A stretch of DNA of 64,000 nucleotides from Salvelinus alpinus (GCF_045679555.1 NC_092087.1:82464902-82528901); one strand, 5' to 3'. Positions 1 through 14,514 are shown, counted from the first letter of the stretch. Made by a program: numbers and translations. The notes: a model not told the origin generated them from the letters alone.

Positions 1-94
1 CAGTTCATGCTCTAGTTTAAACTGTGGAGGAAGAGCCCTAAGTCTAACCAATATCTGTTTTTCCAACAGCACTGTGTAACCTCGCCCAATATCA

Positions 95-515
95 AATCAA
101 GTTTATTTTATATAGCCCTTCGTACATCAGCTAATATCTCGAAGTGTTGTACAGAAACCCAGCCTAAAACCCCAAACAGCAAGCAATGCAGGTGTAGAAG
201 CACGGTGGCTAGGAAAAACTCCCTAGAAAGGCCAAAACCTAGGAAGAAACCTAGAGAGGAACCAGGCTATGAGGGGTGACCAGTCCTCTTCTGGCTGTGC
301 CGGGTGGAGATTATAACAGAACATGGCCAAGATGTTCAAATGTTCATAAATGACCAGCATAGTCAAATAATAATCAGGAGTAAATGTCAGTTGGCTTTTC
401 ATAGCCGATCATTAATAGTATCTCTACCGCTCCTGCGGTCTCTAGAGAGTTGAAAACAGCAGGTCTGGGACAGGTAGCACGTCCGGTGGACAGGTCAGGG
501 TTCCAACTTGTACTC
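95..515. repeat. Dispersed salmonid repeat (unclassified)
   Basis: About 0.4 kb upstream of trmt1 with the look of a high-copy salmonid interspersed repeat: an A-rich stretch with CCTAGAAAGGCC and CCTAGAGAGGAACCAGGC motifs, followed by a segment ending near GGACAGGTCAGGG. I recognise the family from its recurring wording in salmonid sequence but cannot class it as LINE or DNA-element derived. No coding potential is visible. Confidence 0.5.
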
Positions 516-895
516 TAACTAGACTCCTTAAGGAGACCTATGTTATTTTCAGAGGTATAATTTACTGGCCCTGACAGCCAAGTACTCCATCTAAACGTGA
601 ATCGATTCTCAATTGCAATATGGTTCTAGAAACGTAAAACCCATGACTTTCATATGACATCAAAATAATTAAACAAATGCAAAATTTACACTAACTGTAC
701 ACTGCAAGCGATGCATGTTAATTTTCAGACCGAGCATCTGGTCTCTTAACAAAACTCCCCCGGACAGTAGACGCCTTCGTCTGATGACTCTTATGTGTAA
801 TGTAATGGAACTGGTGGTCATGATCAATGGCTGTCTGTGACAACTGACCATTATAACACATTGTTGTCATTTCTTCCAGGACTGAGAAGTGCCCT

Positions 896-3800
896 ATGCT
901 GATCATCACCGCTCGGCTACTCCCCCTCTTAACTGTACCCTTCACCCACCAGAGGATTCTAAGGACAGTTGGCAGTGTTGCCTACAGGGGACTGAGAACC
1001 ATGGAGCCCCTCAGGGCCCCTCAGGATCCACAAGTTAACACCACCCTGTCTGGGCTAGACACCAAGCCTCAGCCCCCTACTTCTGGAGCCCCAATGGAGG
1101 GCTTGAACCCAACTCCAGCTGCCTCAACACCTGACCAGGAGATGCCCCCGACAACGGGGTTGTTGCCAGGGGAGACAGTTGTCAGGGAGGGCAAGGCGGC
1201 CATATTGTTTCCCAGTGCCAACGAGGTGTTTTACAACCCTGTGCAGGAGTTCAACAGAGATCTGACGTGAGTTTGTCTGATGGGGCGTATTCACTAGGAA
1301 GTAAACGGAACAGAGGGACCTACCTGAATTTGTCCAATAGAAACTCTCATACAGTTTGCTTTGGTGTGCACTTACGAATACACACCTACTGGTCCTTTAT
1401 CCCTTAGCTGGCCCAACGTTCATACACCCCTACTGGTCCTTTATCCCTTAGCTGGCCCAACGTTCATACACCCCTACTAGTCCTTTATCCCTTAGCTGGC
1501 CCAACGTTCATACACCCCTACTGGTCCTTTATCCCTTAGCTGGCCCAACGTTCATACACCCCTACTGGTCCTTTATCCCTTAGCTGGCCCAACATTCATA
1601 CACCCCTACTGATCCTTTATCCCTTAGCTGGCCCAACGTTCATACACCCCTACTGGTCCTTTATCCCTTAGCTGGCCCAACGTTCATACACCCCTACTGG
1701 TCCTTTATCCCTTAGCTGGCCCAACGTTCATACACCCCTACTGGTCCTTTATCCCTTAGCTGGCCCAACGTTCATACACCCCTACTGGTCCTTTATCCCT
1801 TAGCTGGCCCAACGTTCATACACCCCTACTGGTCCTTTATCCCTTAGCTGGCCCAACGTTCATACACCCCTACTAGTCCTTTATCCCTTAGCTGGCCCAA
1901 CGTTCATACACCCCTACTGGTCCTTTATCCCTTAGCTGGCCCAACGTTCATACACCCCTACTGGTCCTTTATCCCTTAGCTGGCCCAACGTTCATACACC
2001 CCTACTGATCCTTTATCCCTTAGCTGGCCCAACGTTCATACACCCCTACTGGTCCTTTATCCCTTAGCTGGCCCAACGTTCATACACCCCTACTGGTCCT
2101 TTATCCCTTAGCTGGCCCAACGTTCATACACCCCTACTGGTCCTTTATCCCTTAGCTGGCCCAACGTTCATACACCCCTACTGGTCCTTTATCCCTTAGC
2201 TGGCCCAACGTTCACACACCCCTACTGGTCCTTTATCCCTTAGCTGGCCCAACGTTCACACACCCCTACTGGTCCTTTATCCCTTAGCTGGCCCAACGTT
2301 CATACACCCCTACTGGTCCTTTATCCCTTAGCTGGCCCAACGTTCATACACCCCTACTGGTCCTTTATCCCTTAGCTGGCCCAACGTTCATACACCCCTA
2401 CTGGTCCTTTATCCCTTAGCTGGCCCAACGTTCACACACCCCTACTGGTCCTTTATCCCTTAGCTGGCCCAACGTTCACACACCCCTACTGGTCCTTTAT
2501 CCCTTAGCTGGCCCAACGTTCACACACCCCTACTGGTCCTTTATCCCTTAGCTGGCCCAACGTTCACACACCCCTACTGGTCCTTTATCCCTTAGCTGGC
2601 CCAACGTTCATACACCCCTACTGGTCCTTTATCCCTTAGCTGGCCCAACGTTCATACACCCCTACTGATCCTTTATCCCTTAGCTGGCCCAACGGTCATA
2701 CACCCCTACTGATCCTTTATCCCTTAGCTGGCCCAACGTTCATACACCCCTACTGGTCCTTTATCCCTTAGCTGGCCCAACGTTCATACACCCCTACTGG
2801 TCCTTTATCCCTTAGCTGGCCCAACGTTCATACACCCCTACTGGTCCTTTATCCCTTAGCTGGCCCAACGTTCACACACCCCTACTGGTCCTTTATCCCT
2901 TAGCTGGCCCAACGTTCATACACCCCTACTGGTCCTTTATCCCTTAGCTGGCCCAACGGTCATACACCCCTACTGGTCCTTTATCCCTTAGCTGACCCAA
3001 CGTTCAGCTCAAGGCTGCGTTTTCAACATGTACCTTATCCCTGGACATATTATGGGATATATGCATACATTGCAATTTGGATGTTTTCCTATGGGTCTGT
3101 AAACCTTCAGTTGAAGGAACTGCATTTAACATGGCTTATGTAGAGCTGAATCTGTGAAGAAAGTATAGCAATGGTCAGAGCCATGTATTTACACTGAACA
3201 AAAATATAAACGCAACATGCAACAATTTCAAAGATTTTACTGAGTTACCGTTCATATAAGGAAATCAGTCAATTGAAATAAATGAATTAGGCCCCAGTCT
3301 ATGGATTTCACATGACTGGGTATACAGATATACATCTGTTGGTCACAGATACTTAAAAAAAGGTAAGGGCGTGGATCAGAAAACCAGTCAGTATCTGGTG
3401 TGACCACCATTTGCCTCATGCAGCGTGACACATCTCCTTCACATAGAGTGGATCAGGCTGTTGATTGTGGCCTGTGGAATGTTGTCCCACTCCTCTTCTA
3501 CGGCTGTGTGAAGTTTCTGGATATTGGTGGGAACTGGAACACGTTGTCGTATACATCGATCCAGAGCATCCCAAACATGCTCAAAGGCTGACATGTCTGG
3601 TGTGTATGCAGGCCATGGAAGAACTGGGACATTTTCAGCTTCCAGGAATTGTGTACAGATCCTTGCGACATGAGGCTGTGCATTATCATGCTGAAATATG
3701 AGGTGATGACGGCAGATAAATGGCACGACAATCGACCTCAGGATCTCATCACGGTATCTCTGTGCATCCAAATTGCCAACAATAAAATGCAATTGTGTTC

Positions 3801-6800
3801 GATGTCTGTACCTTATGCCTGCCCATACCATAACCCCACCACCACCATGGGGCACTCTGTTTAAAACGTTAACATCAGCAAACTGCAAGCCCACACGACA
3901 CCATACATGCTGTCTGCCATCTCCCCGGTACAGTTGAAACCAGGATTCCTCCATGAAGAGCACACTTCTCCAGCGTGCCAGGGGCCATCGAAGGTGAGCA
4001 TTTGTCCATTGAAGTCAGATACGATGCTGAACTGCAGTCAGGTCAAGATCCTGGTGAGGACGACGAGCACTCAGATCAGCTTCCCTGAAATGGTTTCTGA
4101 CAGTTTGTGCAGAAATTCTTCAGGTGTGCAAACTCAGTTTCATCAGCTGACATGGTGGCTGGTCTCAGATGACCCCTCAGGTGAAGAAGCTGGATGTGGA
4201 GGTCCTGGGCTGGCTACACGTGGTCTGCGGTTGTGAGGCCTATTGGATGTACTGCCAAGTTCTCTAAAATGACGTTGGAGGCAGCTTCTGGTAGAGAAAT
4301 GAACAGTAAATTCTCTGGCAACAGCTCTGGTGGACATTCCTGCAGTCAGCATGCCAATTGCGCGCTCCCTCAACTTGAGACATCTGTGGAATTGTGTTGT
4401 GTGACAAAACTGCACATTTTAGAGTGGCCTTTTCTTGTCCCCAGCACAAGGTGCGCCTGTGTAATGATCATGTTGTTTAATGAGCTTCTTGATATGCCAC
4501 CTGTCAGGTGGATGGATTATCTTTGCAAAGGATGGTACAGGGATATAAACAAATTTGTGCTCAATTTGAGAAGTAAGCTTTTTGTGCATATGGAACATTT
4601 CTGGGATCTTTTATTTCAGCTCATGTAACATGGAACACTTTACATGTAGCGTTTATAATTTTGTTCAGATCAAATAAATTAGTGGCGCAGCGGTCTAAGG
4701 TACTGCATCACAGTGCTAGTAGGTGCCACTACAGACCTGGGTTCGATCCCAGGCTGTATCACAACCAGCTGTGATCGGGAGTCCCACAGGGCGGTGCACA
4801 ATTGGCCCAACATCGTCCGGGTTAGAGGAGGGTTTGACCGGGGGGGCTTTACATGTAGGCCGTCATTAATTAAGAATTTGTTCTTAATTGACTTGCCTAG
4901 TTAAATGGTACAATAAATATGGCTCAGGCTATGGTAGCTAGCTGGTTGTTCATCACAGGTATACCTGCTTCATGTCTCCGTCTTGCCCCCCTTCTCTCCA
5001 GGTGTGCGGTGGTTACAGAGTTTGCCCGGGAGCAGATGTCCCGGAGGGGGGTGAAGGTGGTAGTGCCAGGGGAGAAGAGGGTGGTGGTCAATCTAGCTGA
5101 CGAGGAGAAAGAGGAGACAGAGATGCAGACAGGGGAGAAAGGAGGAGAGGAGCCAGTCGTAACTGCTTCAGTGGGGGAGCGCTGTCAGGTATGAAAAAGC
5201 ATGTGTGTGTAGATGTGTGTGTATGTATGTATGCTTGCATCCATGTTCTAACCCTACCGTTCTCCTCTCTCCACAATGGTCTGCCAGTGTGTTGGTATTC
5301 TAACCCTACCATTCTCCTCTCTCCACAATGGTCTGCCAGTGTGTTGGTATTCTAACCCTACCATTCTCCTCTCTCCACAATGGTCTGCCAGTGTGTTGGT
5401 ATTCTAACCCTACCGTTCTCCTCTCTCCACAATAGTCTGCCAGTGTGTTGGTATTCTAACCCTACCATTCTCCTCTCTCCACAATGGTCTGCCAGTGTGT
5501 TGGTATTCTAACCCTACCATTCTCCTCTCTCCACAATGGTCTGCCAGTGTGTTGGTATTCTAACCCTACCATTCTCCTCTCTCCACAATGGTCTGCCAGT
5601 GTGTTGGTATTCTAACCCTACCATTCTCCTCTCTCCACAATGGTCTGCCAGTGTGTTGGTATTCTAACCCTACCATTCTCCTCTCTCCACAATGGTCTGC
5701 CAGTGTGTTGGTATTCTAACCCTACCATTCTCCTCTCTCCACAATGGTCTGCCAGTGTGTTGGTATTCTAACCCTACCATTCTCCTCTCTCCACAATGGT
5801 CTGCCAGTGTGTTGATATTCTAACCCTACCATTCTCCTCTCTCCACAATGGTCTGCCAGTGTGTTGGTATTCTAACCCTACCATTCTCCTCTCTCCACAA
5901 TGGTCTGCCAGTGTGTTGGTATTCTAACCCTACCATTCTCCTCTCTCCACAATGGTCTGCCAGTGTGTTGGTATTCTAAAGCCTACCATTCTCCTCTCTC
6001 CACAATGGTCTGCCAGTGTGTTGATATTCTAACCCTACCATTCTCCTCTCTCCACAATGGTCTGCCAGTGTGTTTGTATTCTAACCCTACCATTCTCCTC
6101 TCTCCACAATGGTCTGCCAGTGTGTTTGTATTCTAACCCTACCATTCTCCTCTCTCCACAATGGTCTGCCAGTGTGTTGGTATTCTAACCCTACCATTCT
6201 CCTCTCTCCACAATGGTCTGCCAGTGTGTTGGTATTCTAACCCTACCGTTCTCCTCTCTCCACAATGGTCTGCCAGTGTGTTGGTATTCTAACCCTACCA
6301 TTCTCCTCTCTCCACAATGGTCTGCCAGTGTGTTGGTATTCTAAAGCCTACCATTCTCCTCTCTCCACAATGGTCTGTCAGTGTGTTGGTATTCTAACCC
6401 TACCATTCTCCTCTCTCCACAATGGTCTGCCAGTGTGTTGGTATTCTAACCCTACCATTCTCCTCTCTCCACAATGGTCTGCCAGTGTGTTGGTATTCTA
6501 ACCCTACCATTCTCCTCTCTCCACAATGGTCTGCCAGTGTGTTGGTATTCTAACCCTACCGTTCTCCTCTCTCCACAATGGTCTGCCAGTGTGTTGGTAT
6601 TCTAACCCTACCGTTCTCCTCTCTCCACAATGGTCTGCCAGTGTGTTGGTATTCTAACCCTACCATTCTCCTCTCTCCACAATGGTCTGCCAGTGTGTTG
6701 GTATTCTAACCCTACCATTCTCCTCTCTCCACAATAGTCTGCCAGTGTGTTGGTATTCTAACCCTACCATTCTCCTCTCTCCACAATAGTCTGCCAGTGT

Positions 6801-9800
6801 GTTGGTATTCTAACCCTACCATTCTCCTCTCTCCACAATGGTCTGCCAGTGTGTTGGTATTCTAAAGCCTACCATTCTCCTCTCTCCACAATGGTCTGCC
6901 AGTGTGTTGGTATTCTAAAGCCTACCATTCTCCTCTCTCCACAATAGTCTGCCAGTGTGTTGGTATTCTAACCCTACCGTTCTCCTCTCTCCACAATGGT
7001 CTGCCAGTGTGTTGGTATTCTAACCCTACCATTCTCCTCTCTCCACAATGGTCTGCCAGTGTGTTGGTATTCTAACCCTACCATTCTCCTCTCTCCACAA
7101 TAGTCTGCCAGTGTGTTGGTATTCTAACCCTACCGTTCTCCTCTCTCCACAATGGTCTGCCAGTGTGTTGGTATTCTAACCCTACCATTCTCCTCTCCAC
7201 AATGGTCTGCCAGTGTGTTGGTATTCTAACCCTACCGTTCTCCTCTCTCCACAATGGTCTGCCAGTGTGTTGGTATTCTAACCCTACCGTTCTCCTCTCT
7301 CCACAATGGTCTGCCAGTGTGTTGGTATTCTAACCCTACCGTTCTCCTCTCTCCACAATGGTCTGCCAGTGTGTTGGTATTCTAACCCTACCGTTCTCCT
7401 CTCTCCACAATGGTCTGCCAGTGTGTTGGTATTCTAACCCTACCGTTCTCCTCTCTCTCCACAATGGTCTGTCAGTGTGTTGGTATTCTAACCCTACCAT
7501 TCTCCTCTCTCCACAATGGTCTGCCAGTGTGTTGGTATTCTAACCCATCCTTTCTCCTCTCCTCCATCCAGAATGGTCTGCGTGTGTTGGAGGGTCTGGC
7601 AGCGTCTGGACTACGCTCTGTGAGGTTTGCTCTGGAGGTTCCTGGTCTATCTAGCGTCACGGCTAACGACTTCTCAGCCAAGGCTGCTGCTCTCATCGCC
7701 CGCAATGCCCAGCACAACGGGGTCACACACCTACTGCAGGCCAGCCAGAGAGACGCCAGGTTGGTCGCTCTCTCTCTCTCTCTCCTTTATCTCATTCTTT
7801 TCTTCTCTTATTTTATTTTTTCTTTATGTCCTTGCTCACTCAGACAGTCTTCTCGGAGTCAAACTATCACTCTCCATTTATCTTTTCTTCTTTCTCCCTA
7901 TTATTCAATCTCTCTCCCTCTTTACCTCTCTTTCAATCCACCTCTTTCTCCTTCCCTCTGCCCCCCCCATCATGTTAATCCCTCCCTGTCTCGATCCTCC
8001 AGCGTGTTAATCCCTCCCCGTCTCGTTCCTCCATCATGTTAATCCCTCCCCGTCTCGTTCCCCCAGCATGTTAATCCCTCCCCGTCTCGGTCCCCCAGCA
8101 TGTTAATCCCGCCCCGTCTCGGTCCCCCAGCATGATAATCCCGCCCCGTCTCGTTCCCCCAGCATGTTAATCCCGCCCCGTCTCGTTCCCCCAGCATGTT
8201 AATCCCGCCCCGTCTCGTTCCCCCAGCATGTTAATCCCGCCCCGTCTCGTTCCCCCAGCATGTTAATCCCGCCCCGTCTCGTTCCCCCAGCATGTTAATC
8301 CCTCCCCGTCTCGTTCATCCATGTTAATCCCTCCCCGTCTCGTTCATCCAGCATGTTAATCCCTCCCTGTCTCGTTCATCCAGCATGTTAATCCCTCCCT
8401 GTCTCGTTCCTCCATGTTAATCCCTCCCTGTCTCGTTCCTCCATGTTAATCCCTCCCTGTCTCGTTCCTCCATGTTAATCCCTCCCCGTCTCGTTCCTCC
8501 ATGTTAATCCCTCCCCGTCTCGTTCCTCCAGCATGTTAATCCCTCCCCGTCTCGTTCATCCATCATGTTAATCCCTCCCCGTCTCGTTCATCCATCATGT
8601 TAATCCCTCCCCGTCTCGTTCATCCATCATGTTAATCCATCCCCGTCTCGTTCCTCCAGCATGTTAATCCCTCCCCGTCTCGTTCCTCCAGCATGTTAAT
8701 CCCTCCCCGTCTCGTTCCTCCAGCATGTTAATCCCTCCCCGTCTCGTTCATCCAGCATGTTAATCCCTCCCCGTCTCGTTCATCCATCATGTTAATCCCT
8801 CCCCGTCTCGTTCATCCATCATGTTAATCCCTCCCCGTCTCGTTCCTCCAGCATGTTAATCCCTCTCCGTCTCGTTCCTCCAGCATGTTAATCCCTCTCC
8901 GTCTCGTTCCTCCAGCATGTTAATCCCTCTCCGTCTCGTTCCTCCAGCATGTTAATCCCTTCCCGTCTCGTTCCTCCAGCATGTTAATCCCTTCCCGTCT
9001 CGTTCATCCATCATGTTAATCCCTTCCCGTCTCGTTCCTCCAGCATGTTAATCCCTCCCCGTCTCGTTCCTCCAGCATGTTAATCCCTCCCCGTCTCGTT
9101 CCTCCAGCATGTTAATCCCTCCCCGTCTCGTTCCTCCAGCATGTTAATCCCTCCCCGTCTCGTTCCTCCAGCATGTTAATCCCTCTCCGTCTCGTTCCTC
9201 CAGCATGTTAATCCCTCCCCGTCTCGTTCCTCCAGCATGTTAATCCCTCCCCGTCTCGTTCCTCCAGCATGTTAATCCCTCCCCGTCTCGTTCCTCCAGC
9301 ATGTTAATCCCTCCCCGTCTCGTTCATCCATCATGTTAATCCCTCCCCGTCTCGTTCATCCAGCATGTTAATCCCTCCCCGTCTCGTTCCTCCAGCATGT
9401 TAATCCCTCTCCGTCTCGTTCCTCCAGCATGTTAATCCCTCTCCGTCTCGTTCCTCCAGCATGTTAATCCCTCTCGTCTCGTTCCTCCAGCATGTTAATC
9501 CCTCCCCGTCTCGTTCATCCAGCATGTTAATTCTTCTCCGTCTCGTTCCTCCAGCATGTTAATCCCTCTCCGTCTCGTTCCTCCAGCATGTTAATCCCTC
9601 TCCGTCTCGTTCCTCCAGCATGTTAATCCCTCTCCGTCTCGTTCCTCCAGCATGTTAATCCCTCCCCGTCTCGTTCATCCAGCATGTTAATCCCTCTCCG
9701 TCTCGTTCCTCCAGCATGTTAATCCCTCCCCGTCTCGTTCATCCAGCATGTTAATCCCTCCCCGTCTCGTTCCTACATCATGTTAATCCCTCCCCGTCTC

Positions 9801-12800
9801 GTTCCTCCAGCATGTTAATCCCTCCCCGTCTCGTTCATCCATCATGTTAATCCCTCTCCGTCTCGTTCCTCCAGCATGTTAATCCCTCTCCGTCTCGTTC
9901 CTCCAGCATGTTAATCCCTCCCCGTCTCGTTCATCCATCATGTTAATCCCTCCCTGTCTCGTTCCTCCATGTTAATCCCTCCCCGTCTCGTTCCTCCAGC
10001 ATGTTAATCCCTCCCTGTCTCGTTCCTCCATGTTAATCCCTCCCTGTCTCGTTCCTCCATGTTAATCCCTCCCCGTCTCGTTCCTCCATCATGTTAATCC
10101 CTCCCCGTCTCGTTCCTCCATCATGTTAATCCCTCCCCGTCTCGTTCCTCCAGCATGTTAATCCCTCTCCGTCTCGTTCCTCCAGCATGTTAATCCCTTC
10201 CCGTCTCGTTCATCCATCATGTTAATCCCTCCCTGTCTCGTTCCTCCAGCATGCTGATGTATGAGATGCGGGGGAAGAAGGACCGCTATGATGTCATAGA
10301 CCTGGACCCCTACGGAAGCCCCGCCCCTTTCCTGGATGCCGCCGTCCAGGCTGTCGGTGAAGGAGGTCCGTAGACGTCCGTCAGTTAACCTCTCTGCTGA
10401 ACATGTTAACCTCTCTGCTGAACACGTTTATGTCAGCGACAGATACATTGAGTGTGTTTTCCAGTGTGGTTTTCCTAAAGCCGTCTCTCTCTCCCCCAGG
10501 TCTGTTGTGTGTGACGTGTACTGACATGGCTGTGATGGCTGGTAACAGTGGGGAGACCTGCTACAGCAAATACGGCTCTGTCTCCATCAAAGCCAAGTAC
10601 TGCCATGAGATGGTGAGGACCGCTGGGCTGAACTGTATTCCAGCAGCGTGTTTTTTCAACTGAAACTGGATGCAAGAACAACCTTGTTGGTATAATACGT
10701 GTGTAGTAGAAGGAACATTTAGGAAAGTTGTGTGAATACATTTAGAATATCAGTTTGAGAGTTTATATATATATATATATATATGTGTAGCTTGTCTCAT
10801 AACTCTCCTTCCCTCTTCTCCCTCCTCCCCCAGGCTCTGCGTATCATCCTGCATAGTCTGGACCAGAGAGCTAATGTGTACCAGCGGTACATCCACCCTC
10901 TGCTCTGTGTCAGTGTGGACTTCTACATACGAGTGTTTGTCAGGGTACACACTGGACAGGCCATGGTCAAAAACTCAGCAAGGTATGGACACACACACAC
11001 ACACCGTAACACAATACTTTATCTAGACATAAAGTCTTCATAACGGACTTTAAAGTTGTTATTCTGAAGATATGATGACGTTACGCCGGTCATGACGTGT
11101 TGATTGATTTGATGTTGTGTTTCAGTAAACAAGCGTTGGTGTATAACTGTGTAGGCTGTGGCTCGTTCCACTTACAACGACTGGGCAAGAGGACGACTCA
11201 GGGAAAACAGTGAGACACTATTTCTCTATATGGGTTATTCCTGTCGAGTTGGGGAACTTTTGTGTTAATGTTTCTCTCTCTCTGTGTGTGTGTGTTAATG
11301 TTTCTCTCTCTCTGTGTGTGTGTTAATGTTTCTCTCTCTCTGTGTGTGTGTGTTAATGTTTCTCTCTCTCTGTGTGTGTTAATGTTTCTCTCTCTCTCTG
11401 TGTGTTAATGTTTCTCTCTCTCTCTGTGTGTTAATGTTTCTCTCTCTCTCTGTGTGTTAATGTTTCTCTCTCTCTCTGTGTGTTAATGTTTCTCTCTCTC
11501 TCTGTGTGTTAATGTTTCTCTCTCTCTCTGTGTGTTAATGTTTCTCTCTCTCTCTCTGTGTGTTAATGTTTCTCTCTCTCTCTGTGTGTTAATGTTTCTC
11601 TCTCTCTCTGTGTGTTAATGTTTCTCTCTCTCTCTGTGTGTTAATGTTTCTCTCTCTCTCTGTGTGTTAATGTTTCTCTCTCTCTGTGTGTGTGTTAATG
11701 TTTCTCTCTCTCTGTGTGTGTGTGTTAATGTTTCTCTCTCTCTGTGTGTTAATGTTTCTCTCTCTCTGTGTGTGTGTGTGTGTGTTTCAGTATAAAGTAC
11801 TCTGCAGCCACTGGACCGCCGGTCGGAACAGAGTGTGAACACTGTGGACACAGACACCAGGTGAGGACACACACACACACACACACACACACTATGTCTC
11901 TTACTTTCTCACGCATTCTCTCCGACACCGTCTCTCCCTCCTCTGTAGCTGGGTGGTCCTATCTGGGGTGAGGCCCTCCATGACGTGAGCTTCGTTCAGA
12001 AGGTTCTATCTGCCGTGTCTGGGAACCCGTCCCGCTTTGGAACCGCCCGTCGCATAGAGGGCATGCTCAGCATGGTCACAGAGGTGAGAGGTTAGGGGTC
12101 AAAGGTCTACAAGAAGCAGTCTGAAATACACTTTCTATTATTACGTGGAATAAGACATGGGGGGCCTTTTCTCAACTGCATGCTGCTCTCCTCCTTCTCA
12201 AAACCCATTGGAGGAGAAGGTCAGAGGTGAGGAGTAGGTCAGAGGTGAGGAGTATGCAGTTGAGATTCTTCCATTGATGCTGATCCGAGGTTAGGTTGGG
12301 TTGTCACTCTTAATGGTAGGATTGGGAGAAAGGGTCAGCTGATCTGAGGTTAGGTTGGGTTGTCACTTAATGGTAGGATTGGGAGAAAGGGTCAGCTGAT
12401 CCGAGGTTAGGTTGGGTTGTCACTTAATGGTAGGATTGGGAGAAAGGGTCAGCTGATCTGAGGTTAGGTTGGGTTGTCACTTAATGGTAGGATTGGGAGA
12501 AAGGGTCAGCTGATCTGAGGTTAGGTTGGGGTTGTCACTCTTAATGGTAGGATTGGGAGAAAGGGTCAGCTGATCTGAGGTTAGGTTGGGTTGTCACTCT
12601 TAATGGTAGGATTGGGAGAAAGGGTCAGCTGATCTGAGGTTAGGTTGGGTTGTCACTTAATGGTAGGATTGGGAGAAAGGGTCAGCTGATCCGAGGTTAG
12701 GTTGGGTTGTCACTTAATGGTAGGATTGGGAGAAAGGGTCAGCTGATCTGATGTTAGGTTGGGGTTGTCACTCTTAATGGTAGGATTGGGAGAAAGGGTC

Positions 12801-14475
12801 AGCTGATCTGATGTTAGGTTGGGGTTGTCACTTAATGGTAGGATTGGGAGAAAGGGTCAGCTGATCCGAGGTTAGGTTGGGTTGTCACTTAATGGTAGGA
12901 TTGGGAGAAAGGGTCAGCTGATCTGAGGTTAGGTTGGGTTGTCACTTAATGGTAGGATTGGGAGAAAGGGTCAGCTGATCTGATGTTAGGTTGGGGTTGT
13001 CACTCTTAATGGTAGGATTGGGAGAAAGGGTCAGCTGATCTGAGGTTAGGTTGGGTTGTCACTTAATGGTAGGATTGGGAGAAAGGGTCAGCTGATCCGA
13101 GGTTAGGTTGGGTTGTCACTTAATGGTAGGATTGGGAGAAAGGGTCAGCTGATCTGATGTTAGGTTGGGGTTGTCACTCTTAATGGTAGGATTGGGAGAA
13201 AGGGTCAGCTGATCTGAGGTTAGGTTGGGTTGTCACTTAATGGTAGGATTGGGAGAAAGGGTCAGCTGATCTGATGTTAGGTTGGGGTTGTCACTCTTAA
13301 TGGTAGGATTGGGAGAAAGGGTCAGCTGATCTGAGGTTAGGTTGGGTTGTCACTTAATGGTAGGATTGGGAGAAAGGGTCAGCTGATCTGAGGTTAGGTT
13401 GGGTTGTCACTCTTAATGGTAGGATTGGGAGAAAGGGTCAGCTGATCCGAGGTTAGGTTGGGTTGTCACTTAATGGTAGGATTGGGAGAAAGGGTCAGCT
13501 GATCTGAGGTTAGGTTGGGTTGTCACTCTTAATGGTAGGATTGGGAGAAAGGGTCAGCTGATCCGAGGTTAGGTTGGGTTGTCACTTAATGGTAGGATTG
13601 GGAGAAAGGGTCAGCTGATCCGAGGTTAGGTTGGGTTGTCACTTAATGGTAGGATTGGGAGAAAGGGTCAGCTGATCTGAGGTTAGGTTGGGTTGTCACT
13701 CTTAATGGTAGGATTGGGAGAAAGGGTCAGCTGATCTGAGGTTAGGTTGGGTTGTCACTCTTAATGGTAGGATTGGGAGAAAGGGTCAGCTGATCTGAGG
13801 TCTGCCTAAGATGAGCCAGGTGTAATGTCCAAACTTGAACTGTTGTCTGTGTGTGTCCAGGAGCTGGAGGATGTGCCTCTATACTACACGTTGGACAACC
13901 TGAGCAGCACAGTACACTGCAGCACTCCCCCTCTGCTCCAATTCAGGTCAGACCTGCTCTCCCTCTCATATGACTTGTCTGATTACATCAAATACAACTC
14001 ACCCCCCCCCCCTCTATTCTTGAACTCACCCTCTCTTTCTCTCTCTAGGTCGGCTCTGCTTCATGCGGGCCACAGGGTGTCTTTGTCTCATGCCTGTAAG
14101 AATGCTCTAAAGACGGACGCTCCTCCTAGGGTCCTCTGGGATGTCATGCGATGCTGGGTAAGACACAATGCACCATGGGAACCATTTCAATATGGGATGA
14201 AACTGAAAGTCCAAGTCCCAATCCAGGTGTAGATTTGACTGTATGTGGTGGTTATCTTGTATCCTGCAGGAAAAGTCTAATCCAGTGAAGAGAGACAGAC
14301 TGTCAGAGAGCAGCCCTGCTCACCACATCCTCAATACTGAACCCATGTAAGTCTGGGACTGAACCAACTGCCTGGGAGATGAAGATGCCAGTAGAGTTTA
14401 ACATAGAGATGGTATAATGTAGTGATGAATATTAGGGAAAGGTAGGTGTATTGAAAACAAACCATCATGTCTTGC

Positions 14476-14514
<39 letters not shown>

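Noticed and set aside
4682-4760. tRNA gene candidate (also 32,735-32,800 and 58,783-58,850)
   Set aside because: Box A/B-like sequence is followed by SINE bodies and tails; no proper cloverleaf with anticodon arm was found.
4919-5194. Independent 91-codon gene
   Set aside because: It is intron plus trmt1 exon 2 (5,002-5,188) read in its proper frame; not separate.
7410-8042. 210-codon plus-strand frame
   Set aside because: It joins minisatellite, genuine exon 3 and intron; only 7,572-7,759 is coding.
1385-10249. CRISPR-like regular arrays
   Set aside because: The repeats are head-to-tail without unique spacers and lie in introns of a vertebrate gene; there are no cas genes.
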